Assembly (NCBI GenBank): GCA_015484555.1
Contig: WFMZ01000027.1
Span: 1 to 64,000 of the forward strand
DNA from: Hydrogenovibrio sp.
GTDB taxonomy: Bacteria > Pseudomonadota > Gammaproteobacteria > Thiomicrospirales > Thiomicrospiraceae
Reading direction: 5' to 3'
Length of the DNA: 64,000 nucleotides
Position numbers and translations under genes: made by a program. Below, piece by piece: positions 52,997 through 64,000 of the stretch. How positions within the stretch are numbered: position 1 is the stretch's first letter; each line of letters begins with the position of its first letter. The notes under the pieces are model-generated. The model was given only the letters and a program-made list of their open reading frames with translations. It was not told the origin of the DNA and ran no database searches.

Positions 52997-54289
52997 ATGA
53001 GATCAATAGGACTTTTAGGCGCTATTTCCATTGGAATTGGCGGCATGGTAGGTGGCGGTATATTTGCTGTTTTAGGCGAAGCCGTCTCTCTAGCCGGTGG
53101 CGCCACTGCCATTGCCTTCGCAGTAGCAGGCTTAGTTGCCTTACTAAGTGCCTACTCGTATGTAAAACTATCTGTCACATACCAAAGCAAAGGAGGAACC
53201 GTTGCCTTTATAGATAAAGCATTTGGAGACAATGTATTGTCTGGTTCAGTCAATCTAATATTATGGCTAAGCTATTTGGTCACCATCTCGCTTTATGCAA
53301 CGGCATTTGCCTCATACGGTGAAACATTTTTCACCAATAAGTCGCCTTTAATACATCATGGCCTCATTACCGTTGCCATTATTTTGCCCGCTATTATCAA
53401 CCTAGTCAGCGCCTCTTTTGTGGGTAAGTCTGAAACCATTATCGTGGCGATCAAAGTATCCTTATTAGTTTTAGTCATCGTGGCTGGTGCTTCCTACGTT
53501 GACCCACAACGAATAGCGGTAGACCATTGGGAAGCGCCCTTATCGATTATCACAGCAGGCATGATTATTTTTGTCGCCTATGAAGGCTTTGAACTGATTG
53601 CTAATTCTGCAGAAGATATTAAAAATCCTACTAAAAATTTACCTCGTGCTTTTTACGCCTCTGTTACCATCGTTATTGCGCTTTATATTGCTATCTCTAT
53701 TATTACAGTTGGAAATGTCCCCACAGAAACCTTAGTAAAAGCAAAAGATTACGCGCTTGCCGTAGCAGCCAAGCCCTCACTAGGCCATACGGGCTTCGTA
53801 TTGGTCGCCATTGCTGCGCTTCTTTCAACATTTTCAGCTATTAACGCAACCATCTATGGAAATGCACGATTAGGCGTTATCATTGCCAAAGATAAAAAAC
53901 TACCCAAACAACTCATGGCATCTAAAAATGGTGTCCCTTTTATGGGGGTTATTTACACACTTATTTTTAGTTTAGTGTTAGCAAATAGTATCAACTTGAC
54001 TGAAATAGCCATTATTGGCAGCGCCGGATTTTTACTGATATTCTTTCTAGTCAATTTAAGTGCCTATAAACTACGTAAAGAGATAGGGGCAAACCGCCTG
54101 ATCGTCACGACCTCTTCTACCCTTACCTTCCTGTCATTATTTATTTTGCTGTACCACACCTACACATCTAATCCACAGGCCGTCATTATTTTTATGGCTT
54201 TCATTATATTTTCACTGGTATTTGAGGGAGTATATGGGAAGTACGGAAAATATGAAGCCAAAAAAATATTGATGAAAAATAAGCTTTAA
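52997..54289 (+). CDS. APC-superfamily amino acid permease
   Basis: 12-TM pattern; GAISIGIGGMVGGGIFAVLG. Confidence 0.88.
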   Translation: MRSIGLLGAISIGIGGMVGGGIFAVLGEAVSLAGGATAIAFAVAGLVALLSAYSYVKLSVTYQSKGGTVAFIDKAFGDNVLSGSVNLILWLSYLVTISLYATAFASYGETFFTNKSPLIHHGLITVAIILPAIINLVSASFVGKSETIIVAIKVSLLVLVIVAGASYVDPQRIAVDHWEAPLSIITAGMIIFVAYEGFELIANSAEDIKNPTKNLPRAFYASVTIVIALYIAISIITVGNVPTETLVKAKDYALAVAAKPSLGHTGFVLVAIAALLSTFSAINATIYGNARLGVIIAKDKKLPKQLMASKNGVPFMGVIYTLIFSLVLANSINLTEIAIIGSAGFLLIFFLVNLSAYKLRKEIGANRLIVTTSSTLTFLSLFILLYHTYTSNPQAVIIFMAFIIFSLVFEGVYGKYGKYEAKKILMKNKL

Positions 54290-54312
54290 ATGATAGCTAC
54301 TTTTAAAAGCAT

Positions 54313-54783
54313 TTATTCTCGGTGATAAGGGTGATTTTGAATAACAGACCAAGCACGATAAATTTGTTCAGCAACCAAAACGCGCACCATTGGGTGCGGT
54401 AAAGTCAGCTTCGACAAACTCCATTTCCAAGTCGCTTTTTGAATAAGGTCAGCATGCAAACCATCTGGCCCGCCCACCACTAAAGCGATATCTTGACCGT
54501 TACCCAACCAAGACTCTAGCTTATCGGCAAACTTTAAGGTACTTGGTTGCTGACCATTTTCATCTAAAATGACCAAAGCCGCGCCTTTCGGAATTGCGAC
54601 TTCAATACGCTTTGCTTCTTCAACCTTGTATTTATCGACAGAACCGGTTTTACCTCTTGTCGCCATGGGTAGCTCTACCAGTTTTAACTGGCAAGCTTTT
54701 GGCAAACGCTTTTCATACTCTGCATAGCCGGTTTGTACCCATTTAGGCATTTTCTGCCCAACAACAATGAAGTGAATAACCAA
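54313..54783 (-). CDS. rlmH: 23S rRNA pseudouridine(1915) methyltransferase RlmH, TTG start
   Basis: (L)VIHFIVVGQKMPKWVQTGYAEYEKRLP; TTG 3 nt after the rsfS stop; C-terminus RAWSVIQNHPYHRE. Confidence 0.92.
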   Translation of the reverse strand: MVIHFIVVGQKMPKWVQTGYAEYEKRLPKACQLKLVELPMATRGKTGSVDKYKVEEAKRIEVAIPKGAALVILDENGQQPSTLKFADKLESWLGNGQDIALVVGGPDGLHADLIQKATWKWSLSKLTLPHPMVRVLVAEQIYRAWSVIQNHPYHRE

Positions 54784-54785
54784 AA

Positions 54786-55133
54786 TTAAGCTTCTGTATC
54801 TGAACGATCTGGCGCCATGCTCCATAGCTTCTCTAGCTGGTAACGCTCGCGAGTGGCTTCGGTCATTACATGCACGACGGCATTATTTAAATCAATTAAC
54901 ATCCACTGTGGATCTTGAGTCGTTTCAATCCCTAAAGGCGGGCGGTCAATATCTTTAAATGCTTGTGCAACCGCATTACCGTTAGCTTTTACGTGTGTGG
55001 TTGATGTACCAGTGGCAATAATCATTAAGTCCGTAAACGAGCTAATGCCTTCTACGTCAATGACTTGAATGTCTCTCGCTTTTCCATCTTCTAGGGTTTT
55101 AACCACTAGGTCTTGTACTGCTTGCTTATTCAT
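54786..55133 (-). CDS. rsfS: Ribosomal silencing factor RsfS
   Basis: ALEDGKARDIQVIDV-like N-terminus, DPQWMLIDLNNAVVHVM. Confidence 0.93.
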   Translation of the reverse strand: MNKQAVQDLVVKTLEDGKARDIQVIDVEGISSFTDLMIIATGTSTTHVKANGNAVAQAFKDIDRPPLGIETTQDPQWMLIDLNNAVVHVMTEATRERYQLEKLWSMAPDRSDTEA

Positions 55134-55761
55134 TTGTTTGTCTCTCATATAAATGTATTTGGTTAATATAATCTTCTACGACTTGGGGCAGGCTGTCTGC
55201 ACCCAAGTTATTTTGTTGAATGTTCTGTTTTATCTCTGTTGAACTTAAATCAATCAAGCTCACATCTTGTTTCATTATCTGGCCAGTCTTTGCGCTAAAC
55301 TGCACTACTTTACGCGCTTCCCACAACTCCCTCTCAATGCCTTGTTCAGATAACACAGCACCAGGGCGGCCCATAATTACCAGATTGGCAAGGGTTAAAA
55401 TCTTCTCGTATTGATGCCACCGCGAGAAATCATTAAAAACATCCGCCCCCAACATCAGCACCAAACTATCATTTGGAAAGCAGGTTTGCAGGGCGCTCAA
55501 GGTATCCACCATAAAAGAAGGACCCGAACGTTTTACTTCAATATCATCTAACACAAACCCGTCAATATTTTGAATGGCTAACGCAGTCATTTCACAACGT
55601 TGTTGCGCAGAAGCTAGGGGGATTTTACCCAACACAGGCTGGCAAGCAGGAATGAATCGTACTTCATCCAAGCCTAGATTCTGCATCACTTCATAAGCAG
55701 GCTTTAGATGACCGAAATGAATCGGGTCAAAGGTTCCACCATTGATACCAATTTGTTTCAT
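55126..55761 (-). CDS. nadD: Nicotinate-nucleotide adenylyltransferase
   Basis: IGINGGTFDPIHFGHLKPA, LVIMGRPG. Confidence 0.95.
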   Translation of the reverse strand: MKQIGINGGTFDPIHFGHLKPAYEVMQNLGLDEVRFIPACQPVLGKIPLASAQQRCEMTALAIQNIDGFVLDDIEVKRSGPSFMVDTLSALQTCFPNDSLVLMLGADVFNDFSRWHQYEKILTLANLVIMGRPGAVLSEQGIERELWEARKVVQFSAKTGQIMKQDVSLIDLSSTEIKQNIQQNNLGADSLPQVVEDYINQIHLYERQTNE

Positions 55762-55778
55762 CGCGCCTACCTTCACTC

Positions 55779-55803
55779 ATAAAAGGGTACCGTCCCCTTT
55801 TAT
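55779..55803. repeat. Single copy related to the GGGGACGNTACCC family, near-palindromic
   Basis: ATAAAAGGGTACCGTCCCCTTTTAT; reverse strand GGGGACGGTACCC vs GGGGACGCTACCC at 52389-52432. Confidence 0.7.
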
Positions 55804-55840
55804 GCCTTCACACTTAATTAATTTTAGGTATTATACAAGT

Positions 55841-56485
55841 ATGCAGACTAAATCTTTGAAAAATCCTGTTATTCCCATCGAACTGAAACAATTTCTTTGG
55901 CAGTATTTTGCCAGCCACCCAACTAGCAGTGAATTTGAACTGTTAAAAAGTTTACAACAAGCTGGCTTTTCAGAGTTCAGTACATCCTTTGAACCCTTAG
56001 TTTTATTTCGTTCTCACTTCCTGTTGTTTCATATTTTATTTCGACTACAAGATGAATGGTTTACAGAAGACATCGCCATCTTAGAAATAAACAGTACCAA
56101 AATTACCTTTAAACCTTATGTAAACCCGACTGAAAGTCAAAAACCGCCAGGGGTGGTCTCGGTCATCAATCAAGATGCTCAGTTAAAAGCTTACTATTTA
56201 GACTATTCAGAGTTCTTAAATACCCAAGAAGAAGATGTGGTGACGCTATTAAGCGATTTCTGGATTAAATATGCCCAATTACCCGAAGAAAGTGAACGAC
56301 AAGCTGCCCTATCGCTGTTAAAAATTGAAATTCCTTTTAAAGAACTCACTAGAGCAGACATAAAAAAAGCCTATCAAAAGGCTTGTTATTTACACCACCC
56401 TGATAAAGGCGGTGATGCAGATAAGTTTGTGCTTATCCTAAATGCCTACCAACTATTGAAGCTAGACATTCAAGATTTTATTTAG
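55841..56485 (+). CDS. DNAJ-related protein with C-terminal J domain
   Basis: N-terminal DNAJ_related-like (FELLKSLQ, LFRSHFLLFHILFRLQDEW, AYYLDYSEF); J domain with HHPDKGG. Confidence 0.82.
   Translation: MQTKSLKNPVIPIELKQFLWQYFASHPTSSEFELLKSLQQAGFSEFSTSFEPLVLFRSHFLLFHILFRLQDEWFTEDIAILEINSTKITFKPYVNPTESQKPPGVVSVINQDAQLKAYYLDYSEFLNTQEEDVVTLLSDFWIKYAQLPEESERQAALSLLKIEIPFKELTRADIKKAYQKACYLHHPDKGGDADKFVLILNAYQLLKLDIQDFI
56139..56157. repeat. CCAGGGGTGG-family repeat inside a coding region
   Basis: AAAAACCGCCAGGGGTGGT, encodes QKPPGVV in frame. Confidence 0.82.
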
Positions 56486-57161
56486 ACATAACGAGCTCAA
56501 CACGTCTATTTTGTGCTCGCCCTTCTGCTGTTGCGTTGTCAGAAATGGGATTAGCTTCGCCCAAACCTGTTGCTTTAATGCGACTTGCATCAACACCTTC
56601 TCCCTCTAGATATAACTTAACCGAATTTGCACGCTTTTCAGATAACCTTTGATTATTTTTAACACTACCACGTGAATCAGTATAGCCTTTGACCGCAACA
56701 CTGCTCTTTGGGTTTGCTTTTAAATACTCTACATAAGCATCTAACTTAGTTTTCGCTTCACCAGTTAACTCTGAACCGCCACTTTTAAAGAAACCTGAAA
56801 AAGATAAAGGTACTGAAATTGCTGTCGCACTAATAGCTTTTGGAGCAGCTTCCTTTACTTTTTCTACTGGCTTTTTAGCGATTGGCGCGGCCGGTGGATG
56901 GATGACTGCCATTTTTTCTGCAGGCGCTTTAGCAGCCTTTTGAAACTTCTTCAAACCAGGATCACAAGCTTGAATAGCCAAAGCTTCAGACCAATCTCTT
57001 GTTCTTACACAGCCACCCCAACGATCACGAACAATATTGTTATCAGTGTCTTGGACATAGGCATCATTATCTTCATGAGGGATATCTTTTTCCCAAGCAA
57101 ATGATGCGCTAGACACCGTTAATAAAATGGCGGCACTTAACACTTTTAAAGATGGCTTCAT
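56478..57161 (-). CDS. OmpA family protein
   Basis: Signal peptide; VKGYTDSRGSVKNNQRLSEKRANSV. Confidence 0.9.
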   Translation of the reverse strand: MKPSLKVLSAAILLTVSSASFAWEKDIPHEDNDAYVQDTDNNIVRDRWGGCVRTRDWSEALAIQACDPGLKKFQKAAKAPAEKMAVIHPPAAPIAKKPVEKVKEAAPKAISATAISVPLSFSGFFKSGGSELTGEAKTKLDAYVEYLKANPKSSVAVKGYTDSRGSVKNNQRLSEKRANSVKLYLEGEGVDASRIKATGLGEANPISDNATAEGRAQNRRVELVMSK

Positions 57162-57225
57162 TTAGAAACTCCTTTTATTATCTTCTAAAAAATGAGGGAC
57201 TTCCCTCTCTTGAATATTTATTTAC

Positions 57226-58485
57226 TTAAGTTCGAATATTACCATCACCTAGTACAATGTATTTCTGTGACGTTAACCCTTCCAAACCAACAGGGCCACG
57301 AGCATGGAATTTATCGGTACTGATGCCTATCTCTGCACCCAAACCATATTCAAAACCATCTGCAAAACGGGTTGAAGCATTCACCATGACTGAGCTTGAA
57401 TCTACCAAAGCTAAAAAGCGGCGCGCGGTGGTAAAGTTTTCGGTAATAATTGACTCGGTATGACGCGAGCTAAAGGTTTCAATATGTTCCATGGCTTCAT
57501 CCACACCAGACACCACCTTAATAGATAAGATAGGCGCTAAATATTCTGTTGCCCAGTCAACTTCCGTAGCTTCATTCATTGCCACGATCTTTCTAGTCTT
57601 AGCACAACCACGTAGTTCAACACCTTGCTCAACCATTTTCAAACAAAGGTTCGGTAATATTTCAACCGCTCGTGATTCGGCAATCAACAAGGTTTCCATC
57701 GCATTACATACACCGTAACGATGGGTTTTAGAGTTGAAAGCGACTTTAATAGCCTTTTCCGTATCGGCTTCATCATCAATATACACATGACAAATGCCAT
57801 CTAAATGTTTAATAACGGGTACTTGTGCATCTTTGCTAATGCGCTCAATCAAGCCTTTTCCACCACGCGGAATAATGACATCGACATAATCAGGCATGGT
57901 AATCAACTCGCCTACCGCCGCACGGTCAGTGGTTTCAACAACTTGAACAGCCGCTTCGGGTAAATCTGCCGTTTTTAGTGCCAACTGAATACAATTTGCC
58001 AAGGCTTTGTTGGAATGAATCGCTTCTGACCCACCTCGTAAAATGGTGGCATTGCCCGACTTCAAACATAAAGCAGCCGCATCAATTGTGACATTAGGAC
58101 GAGATTCGTAAATAATGCCGACCACCCCTAAGGCCACGCGCATTTTACCCAGCTGAATGCCTGAAGGTAAAAAATGCATATCAGTTATTTCCCCAATAGG
58201 GTCATTTAAAACCGCCACTTGGCGAAGTCCTTCTGCCATTTTTTCAATGCCTTCGTCGGTAAGCGCTAAACGATCTAACATTGCTGCATCTAACCCATTC
58301 TTTTCGCCTTGTACTAAATCTTTAGCATTTTCAGCTTTCAAATAATCTGTTCGGTTTAATAAGGTATCTGCCATACACAACAAGGCATTATTTTTTTGTT
58401 CAGTCGAAGCAACAGACAAAACACGCCCTGCTTTTCTAGCGGCTTTACCCATGCTTTGCATCATCTTTGAAATGGTATCAGACAT
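57226..58485 (-). CDS. proA: Gamma-glutamyl phosphate reductase
   Basis: [31 protein letters not shown]. Confidence 0.97.
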   Translation of the reverse strand: MSDTISKMMQSMGKAARKAGRVLSVASTEQKNNALLCMADTLLNRTDYLKAENAKDLVQGEKNGLDAAMLDRLALTDEGIEKMAEGLRQVAVLNDPIGEITDMHFLPSGIQLGKMRVALGVVGIIYESRPNVTIDAAALCLKSGNATILRGGSEAIHSNKALANCIQLALKTADLPEAAVQVVETTDRAAVGELITMPDYVDVIIPRGGKGLIERISKDAQVPVIKHLDGICHVYIDDEADTEKAIKVAFNSKTHRYGVCNAMETLLIAESRAVEILPNLCLKMVEQGVELRGCAKTRKIVAMNEATEVDWATEYLAPILSIKVVSGVDEAMEHIETFSSRHTESIITENFTTARRFLALVDSSSVMVNASTRFADGFEYGLGAEIGISTDKFHARGPVGLEGLTSQKYIVLGDGNIRT

Positions 58486-58572
58486 TTTTTATCCTATTTA
58501 TGCTGTAAGAATATCCTGGCTAGTTAGCCTGAACATCGTATATTTGTTGTTTAGAGTTTTCATAAGTGGGCT

Positions 58573-59598
58573 TTAAGAAGCAATTTTAAAAACCAACTCT
58601 GACAAACCGATCCAAGCATCTGGCTTGCCATAGCCTGCACGCAGGCCTTTCATATTTAAGTCTACTGCCAAAGCAATGCTTAACATCGACTGTAATTGCG
58701 CTAAGTTATGGCGTTGTAAAGCAGTTCGATATTCGCCTTGTTTGGACGGCCAAATGCGTAACTGTTTAAAGACTGCTGGTAAAGGCTGCCTTTGCGATAG
58801 CTGACTTAGGTTAATTAACGCTCGCAGTTCTTTGGAAAGTAACCATAAAATAACCGCTTGCTCCAAGCCTGCTTGGCGTAAACGCTGTAATATTTGAATC
58901 GCATATTGTGTTCGCCCCATTAGCATGGCACTGCTTAACGCAAACAGTTGGTAATGAGCTTGATCGGCTACGCTGTCTTGAATATGTTGTGCATTCAACG
59001 ACTGCCCAGGGAACAATAACGAAAGCTTTTCTAGCTCTTGGTCAGCGGCCAGCAAATTACCTTCCACCCTTTCTGCCAATAATACCGCGGATTCTGAATC
59101 AAGCGTCAAGCCCATTTCAGAAGCGCGTTGTTGACACCAACCTACCAACTTTTGACCTTCAATGGGTCTAGATTCTACAACCAACCCAGCGGCTTCTATT
59201 GCCTTAAACCATTTGGCACTTTTTTGCTTATACTCAATTTTCTCACACAGAATAATGAAACCTATCTCAGGCGGGACATCATGCACCATCTTTAACCATT
59301 CTTGAATAAAGGCACCACCGTCTCTGCCAAATTTAGCGGTGGGCACATCTAGTTCTATAATACGTCGGTCGGCAAACAAACTACCTGCCGCGGTTTCCAT
59401 TCGCAGGTCGTCCCACTTAAAGTTAGCATCAACATCAAAGCGTTCTCGCTGTAAATAGCCTTGCCCTTTTAAGTTGGCACGCAAGGCATCTAAAGCTCGA
59501 CGAACATACAGAGGTTCTTCACCATAAATAAGCGTAATGGGTTTAATCGCAAAATGACTGTCCTGCAACTGCCTAATAAATGCCACGGCGGGAATCAT
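58573..59598 (-). CDS. holA: DNA polymerase III subunit delta
   Basis: ITLIYGEEPLYVRRALDAL; between lptE and proA. Confidence 0.9.
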   Translation of the reverse strand: MIPAVAFIRQLQDSHFAIKPITLIYGEEPLYVRRALDALRANLKGQGYLQRERFDVDANFKWDDLRMETAAGSLFADRRIIELDVPTAKFGRDGGAFIQEWLKMVHDVPPEIGFIILCEKIEYKQKSAKWFKAIEAAGLVVESRPIEGQKLVGWCQQRASEMGLTLDSESAVLLAERVEGNLLAADQELEKLSLLFPGQSLNAQHIQDSVADQAHYQLFALSSAMLMGRTQYAIQILQRLRQAGLEQAVILWLLSKELRALINLSQLSQRQPLPAVFKQLRIWPSKQGEYRTALQRHNLAQLQSMLSIALAVDLNMKGLRAGYGKPDAWIGLSELVFKIAS

Positions 59599-59601
59599 AA
59601 C

Positions 59602-60180
59602 TTAAGGCTTCTCAGTCGCTTGAATATAAACTCTGTTTGCACGATCAATCACCTGCAAAGCAATATCGACCGCCATTTGCTTTTGAATACTTTTCAGTTC
59701 TCTCGCAGAAGCTTGTAGCTGTCTATTATTAACGTTTCTATCTCTAAAACTAGTCACCGTCACAGCCAATAATTTTTTGCCCGATTTCACATCATCAACC
59801 ACCATCGGCTGGTTCATTTTCAAAAGCTCAGACGAAATATCACCCTGTCCATTGATGCCCGTGCTAATACGGTTAAAGCGGGTCGCTTGAAAGGTAATCG
59901 CGACATCTGCATCTGCTAAATTATCCACCACCTTAACGCCCATGCCGTCAAACTGCTGATTAAGTGCTCGCCTTATATTAGGGTTCACTTTATTCAAATC
60001 AATTAAGCGCACGGTTTTATAAGTGGCTTGTGCTGAATTACCCATGCCTTTTAAATGAAAGCCACAGCCTGACAATAAAGACACACTCAACAATAAAGCA
60101 ATTAACGACTGGCTGAAAGCCAAAAATCGCCAGGGGTGGGTACCTTGTATCTTTGAACCTTGCATCGCAGAACGGTACAT
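59602..60180 (-). CDS. lptE: LPS-assembly lipoprotein LptE
   Basis: Lipobox LLSGCGFHLKG; leuS-lptE-holA order. Confidence 0.88.
   Translation of the reverse strand: MYRSAMQGSKIQGTHPWRFLAFSQSLIALLLSVSLLSGCGFHLKGMGNSAQATYKTVRLIDLNKVNPNIRRALNQQFDGMGVKVVDNLADADVAITFQATRFNRISTGINGQGDISSELLKMNQPMVVDDVKSGKKLLAVTVTSFRDRNVNNRQLQASARELKSIQKQMAVDIALQVIDRANRVYIQATEKP
60111..60144. repeat. CCAGGGGTGG-family repeat inside lptE 5' coding region
   Basis: GGCTGAAAGCCAAAAATCGCCAGGGGTGGGTACC; encodes GTHPWRFLAFSQ. Confidence 0.88.
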
Positions 60181-60182
60181 GG

Positions 60183-62870
<2,688 letters not shown>

Positions 62871-62902
62871 TTAAACAAATTATAACAAATGAGAGGTCTA
62901 TT

Positions 62903-63277
62903 ATGAGCCAAAATATTATGTTGCTTGCCTACGCTTACTTAGTCGAAAAAGGGCGTTCAACCATCCTAGAAGCCGAGCTTAAATCTTGGGATTTATTAGA
63001 GCAAGTTATTTTAGAAACCGAAGCTAAGGAAAGTATTTTAGAAGAACTTAGCAAAGAACAACTGGCAGAGGTTCGCGAAGACGTCCGTAACGACTGCATA
63101 CAATTAGCAGACTACCTAAGTGATTTAGAGCAAGGCGTTGAAGAGTTTGCCGAAATGGGCAAGGATCAGCTAGAAAGCTTCTTACTCCTCAAGTCAGCCG
63201 AAGTGGCTGACCCAACTGAACTAATGATATTACGTATGCGCATGATGGCAGCCCTAGAAGAAAGCGAAAAAAAATAG
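62903..63277 (+). CDS. Conserved hypothetical protein
   Basis: Start at MSQNIMLLAYAYLVEKGRS with GAGAGGT RBS; helical, acidic. Confidence 0.6.
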   Translation: MSQNIMLLAYAYLVEKGRSTILEAELKSWDLLEQVILETEAKESILEELSKEQLAEVREDVRNDCIQLADYLSDLEQGVEEFAEMGKDQLESFLLLKSAEVADPTELMILRMRMMAALEESEKK

Positions 63278-63303
63278 GCTTCACAAGCTAATACAACTAC
63301 CTT

Positions 63304-63327
63304 AGCGGGCGATTAGTCCGCTTTTTT
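63304..63327 (+). terminator. Intrinsic terminator overlapping lnt stop codon
   Basis: AGCGGGCGATTAGTCCGCTTTTTT. Confidence 0.65.
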
Positions 63328-64000
63328 AGGTTTTGTCCGCCTTAATTTCAACCACGGCCAAGCTTTCAAGCCAAGCAAACCCAGCAACACCAACCAAGCC
63401 CACAACCAAACAGGTTTGTTCTGCCATCGAACAAAAGGGGTTTCACCAACATAAGGCTGAACTTCGGCACGTAACACCCCTGCAGTATAAGCAGGCATCT
63501 CTGCTTTCACCTGACCCGTTATATCCGCCACCATGGTAAAACCGGTATTCGTGCTTCTAGCAATTTCCCGACCCAATTCTAATGCTCGCATTTGAATATC
63601 GTGACGTTGTTGAAAAGGTTCTAGCGTATGAGCAAACCAGGCATCATTACTGACAGTAATCAAATACTTACTATCTTTAATATTGCGTGTAAGTTCAGCA
63701 CCAAACGCCATTTCATAGCAAATAGAAACGCCTACTTTTTGCCCCGCCAAAATCATTGGCTCAGGCATTTCTACGCCTTGACTAAAAGCAGAAAAAGGAA
63801 TATTAAACAGCAAACTTAAAGCTTTAAAGAAACGCGCAAAAGGAAAAAACTCACTAAAAGGTACGAGGTGGTGTTTTTCGTAAACTTGAGAAGGATCTTT
63901 TATATCCACCAAGGCATTATAATATTCACCCGTTTTTTGATTACGCGTAATTACACCAATCAAAATATCTTTATTCAACAGTTGAGCATCTTTAATAAAA
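63313..64000 (-). CDS. lnt: Apolipoprotein N-acyltransferase, C-terminal part (5' end outside window)
   Basis: KHHLVPFSEFFPF, GVSICYEMAF, SNDAWF, RALELGREIARSTNTG; frame stays open to the window edge. Confidence 0.92.
   Translation of the reverse strand, partial: FIKDAQLLNKDILIGVITRNQKTGEYYNALVDIKDPSQVYEKHHLVPFSEFFPFARFFKALSLLFNIPFSAFSQGVEMPEPMILAGQKVGVSICYEMAFGAELTRNIKDSKYLITVSNDAWFAHTLEPFQQRHDIQMRALELGREIARSTNTGFTMVADITGQVKAEMPAYTAGVLRAEVQPYVGETPFVRWQNKPVWLWAWLVLLGLLGLKAWPWLKLRRTKPKKAD

Overview
This 64 kb window is a gammaproteobacterial chromosome segment, mostly housekeeping genes; the gene content suggests the Thiomicrospira/Hydrogenovibrio type, which is inference only. In order it carries: ybiT and htpG; an orphan cheD-cheA module; tadA, guaA and guaB; serB, sufE and htpX; gatCAB; the mreBCD-mrdA-rodA-dacA-dat-ybeD-lipB-lipA-hslO elongasome/lipoate run; one tRNA-Pro(GGG); LPS-core genes (gmhA, hldE, pagL-like, kdsD, waaA); hemN; rlmKL; lspA-ileS-ribF-murJ; rpsT; rlmH-rsfS-nadD; proA; holA-lptE-leuS; and a partial lnt. 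There is no prophage, CRISPR array or complete transposon. The main unexplained structure is a dispersed REP/MITE-like repeat with core AAAAATCGCCAGGGGTGGGT. It has about 11 loci here: single arms, hairpin pairs, and two long-form copies that carry the same 18-bp insert. Three copies lie in frame inside coding genes (rlmKL 3' end, a DnaJ-related gene, the lptE signal-peptide region). A second small repeat family (TAATGGGGACGCTACCCTTT) is also present. Other leads are: mreC apparently starting at an ATC codon with an intrinsic-terminator-like hairpin inside its 5' coding region; an Hsp33 lacking two of its four redox/zinc cysteines; a stand-alone PD-(D/E)XK nuclease gene between repeat copies; a CheZ-like ORF next to cheA; and a degenerate GGDEF-like protein.
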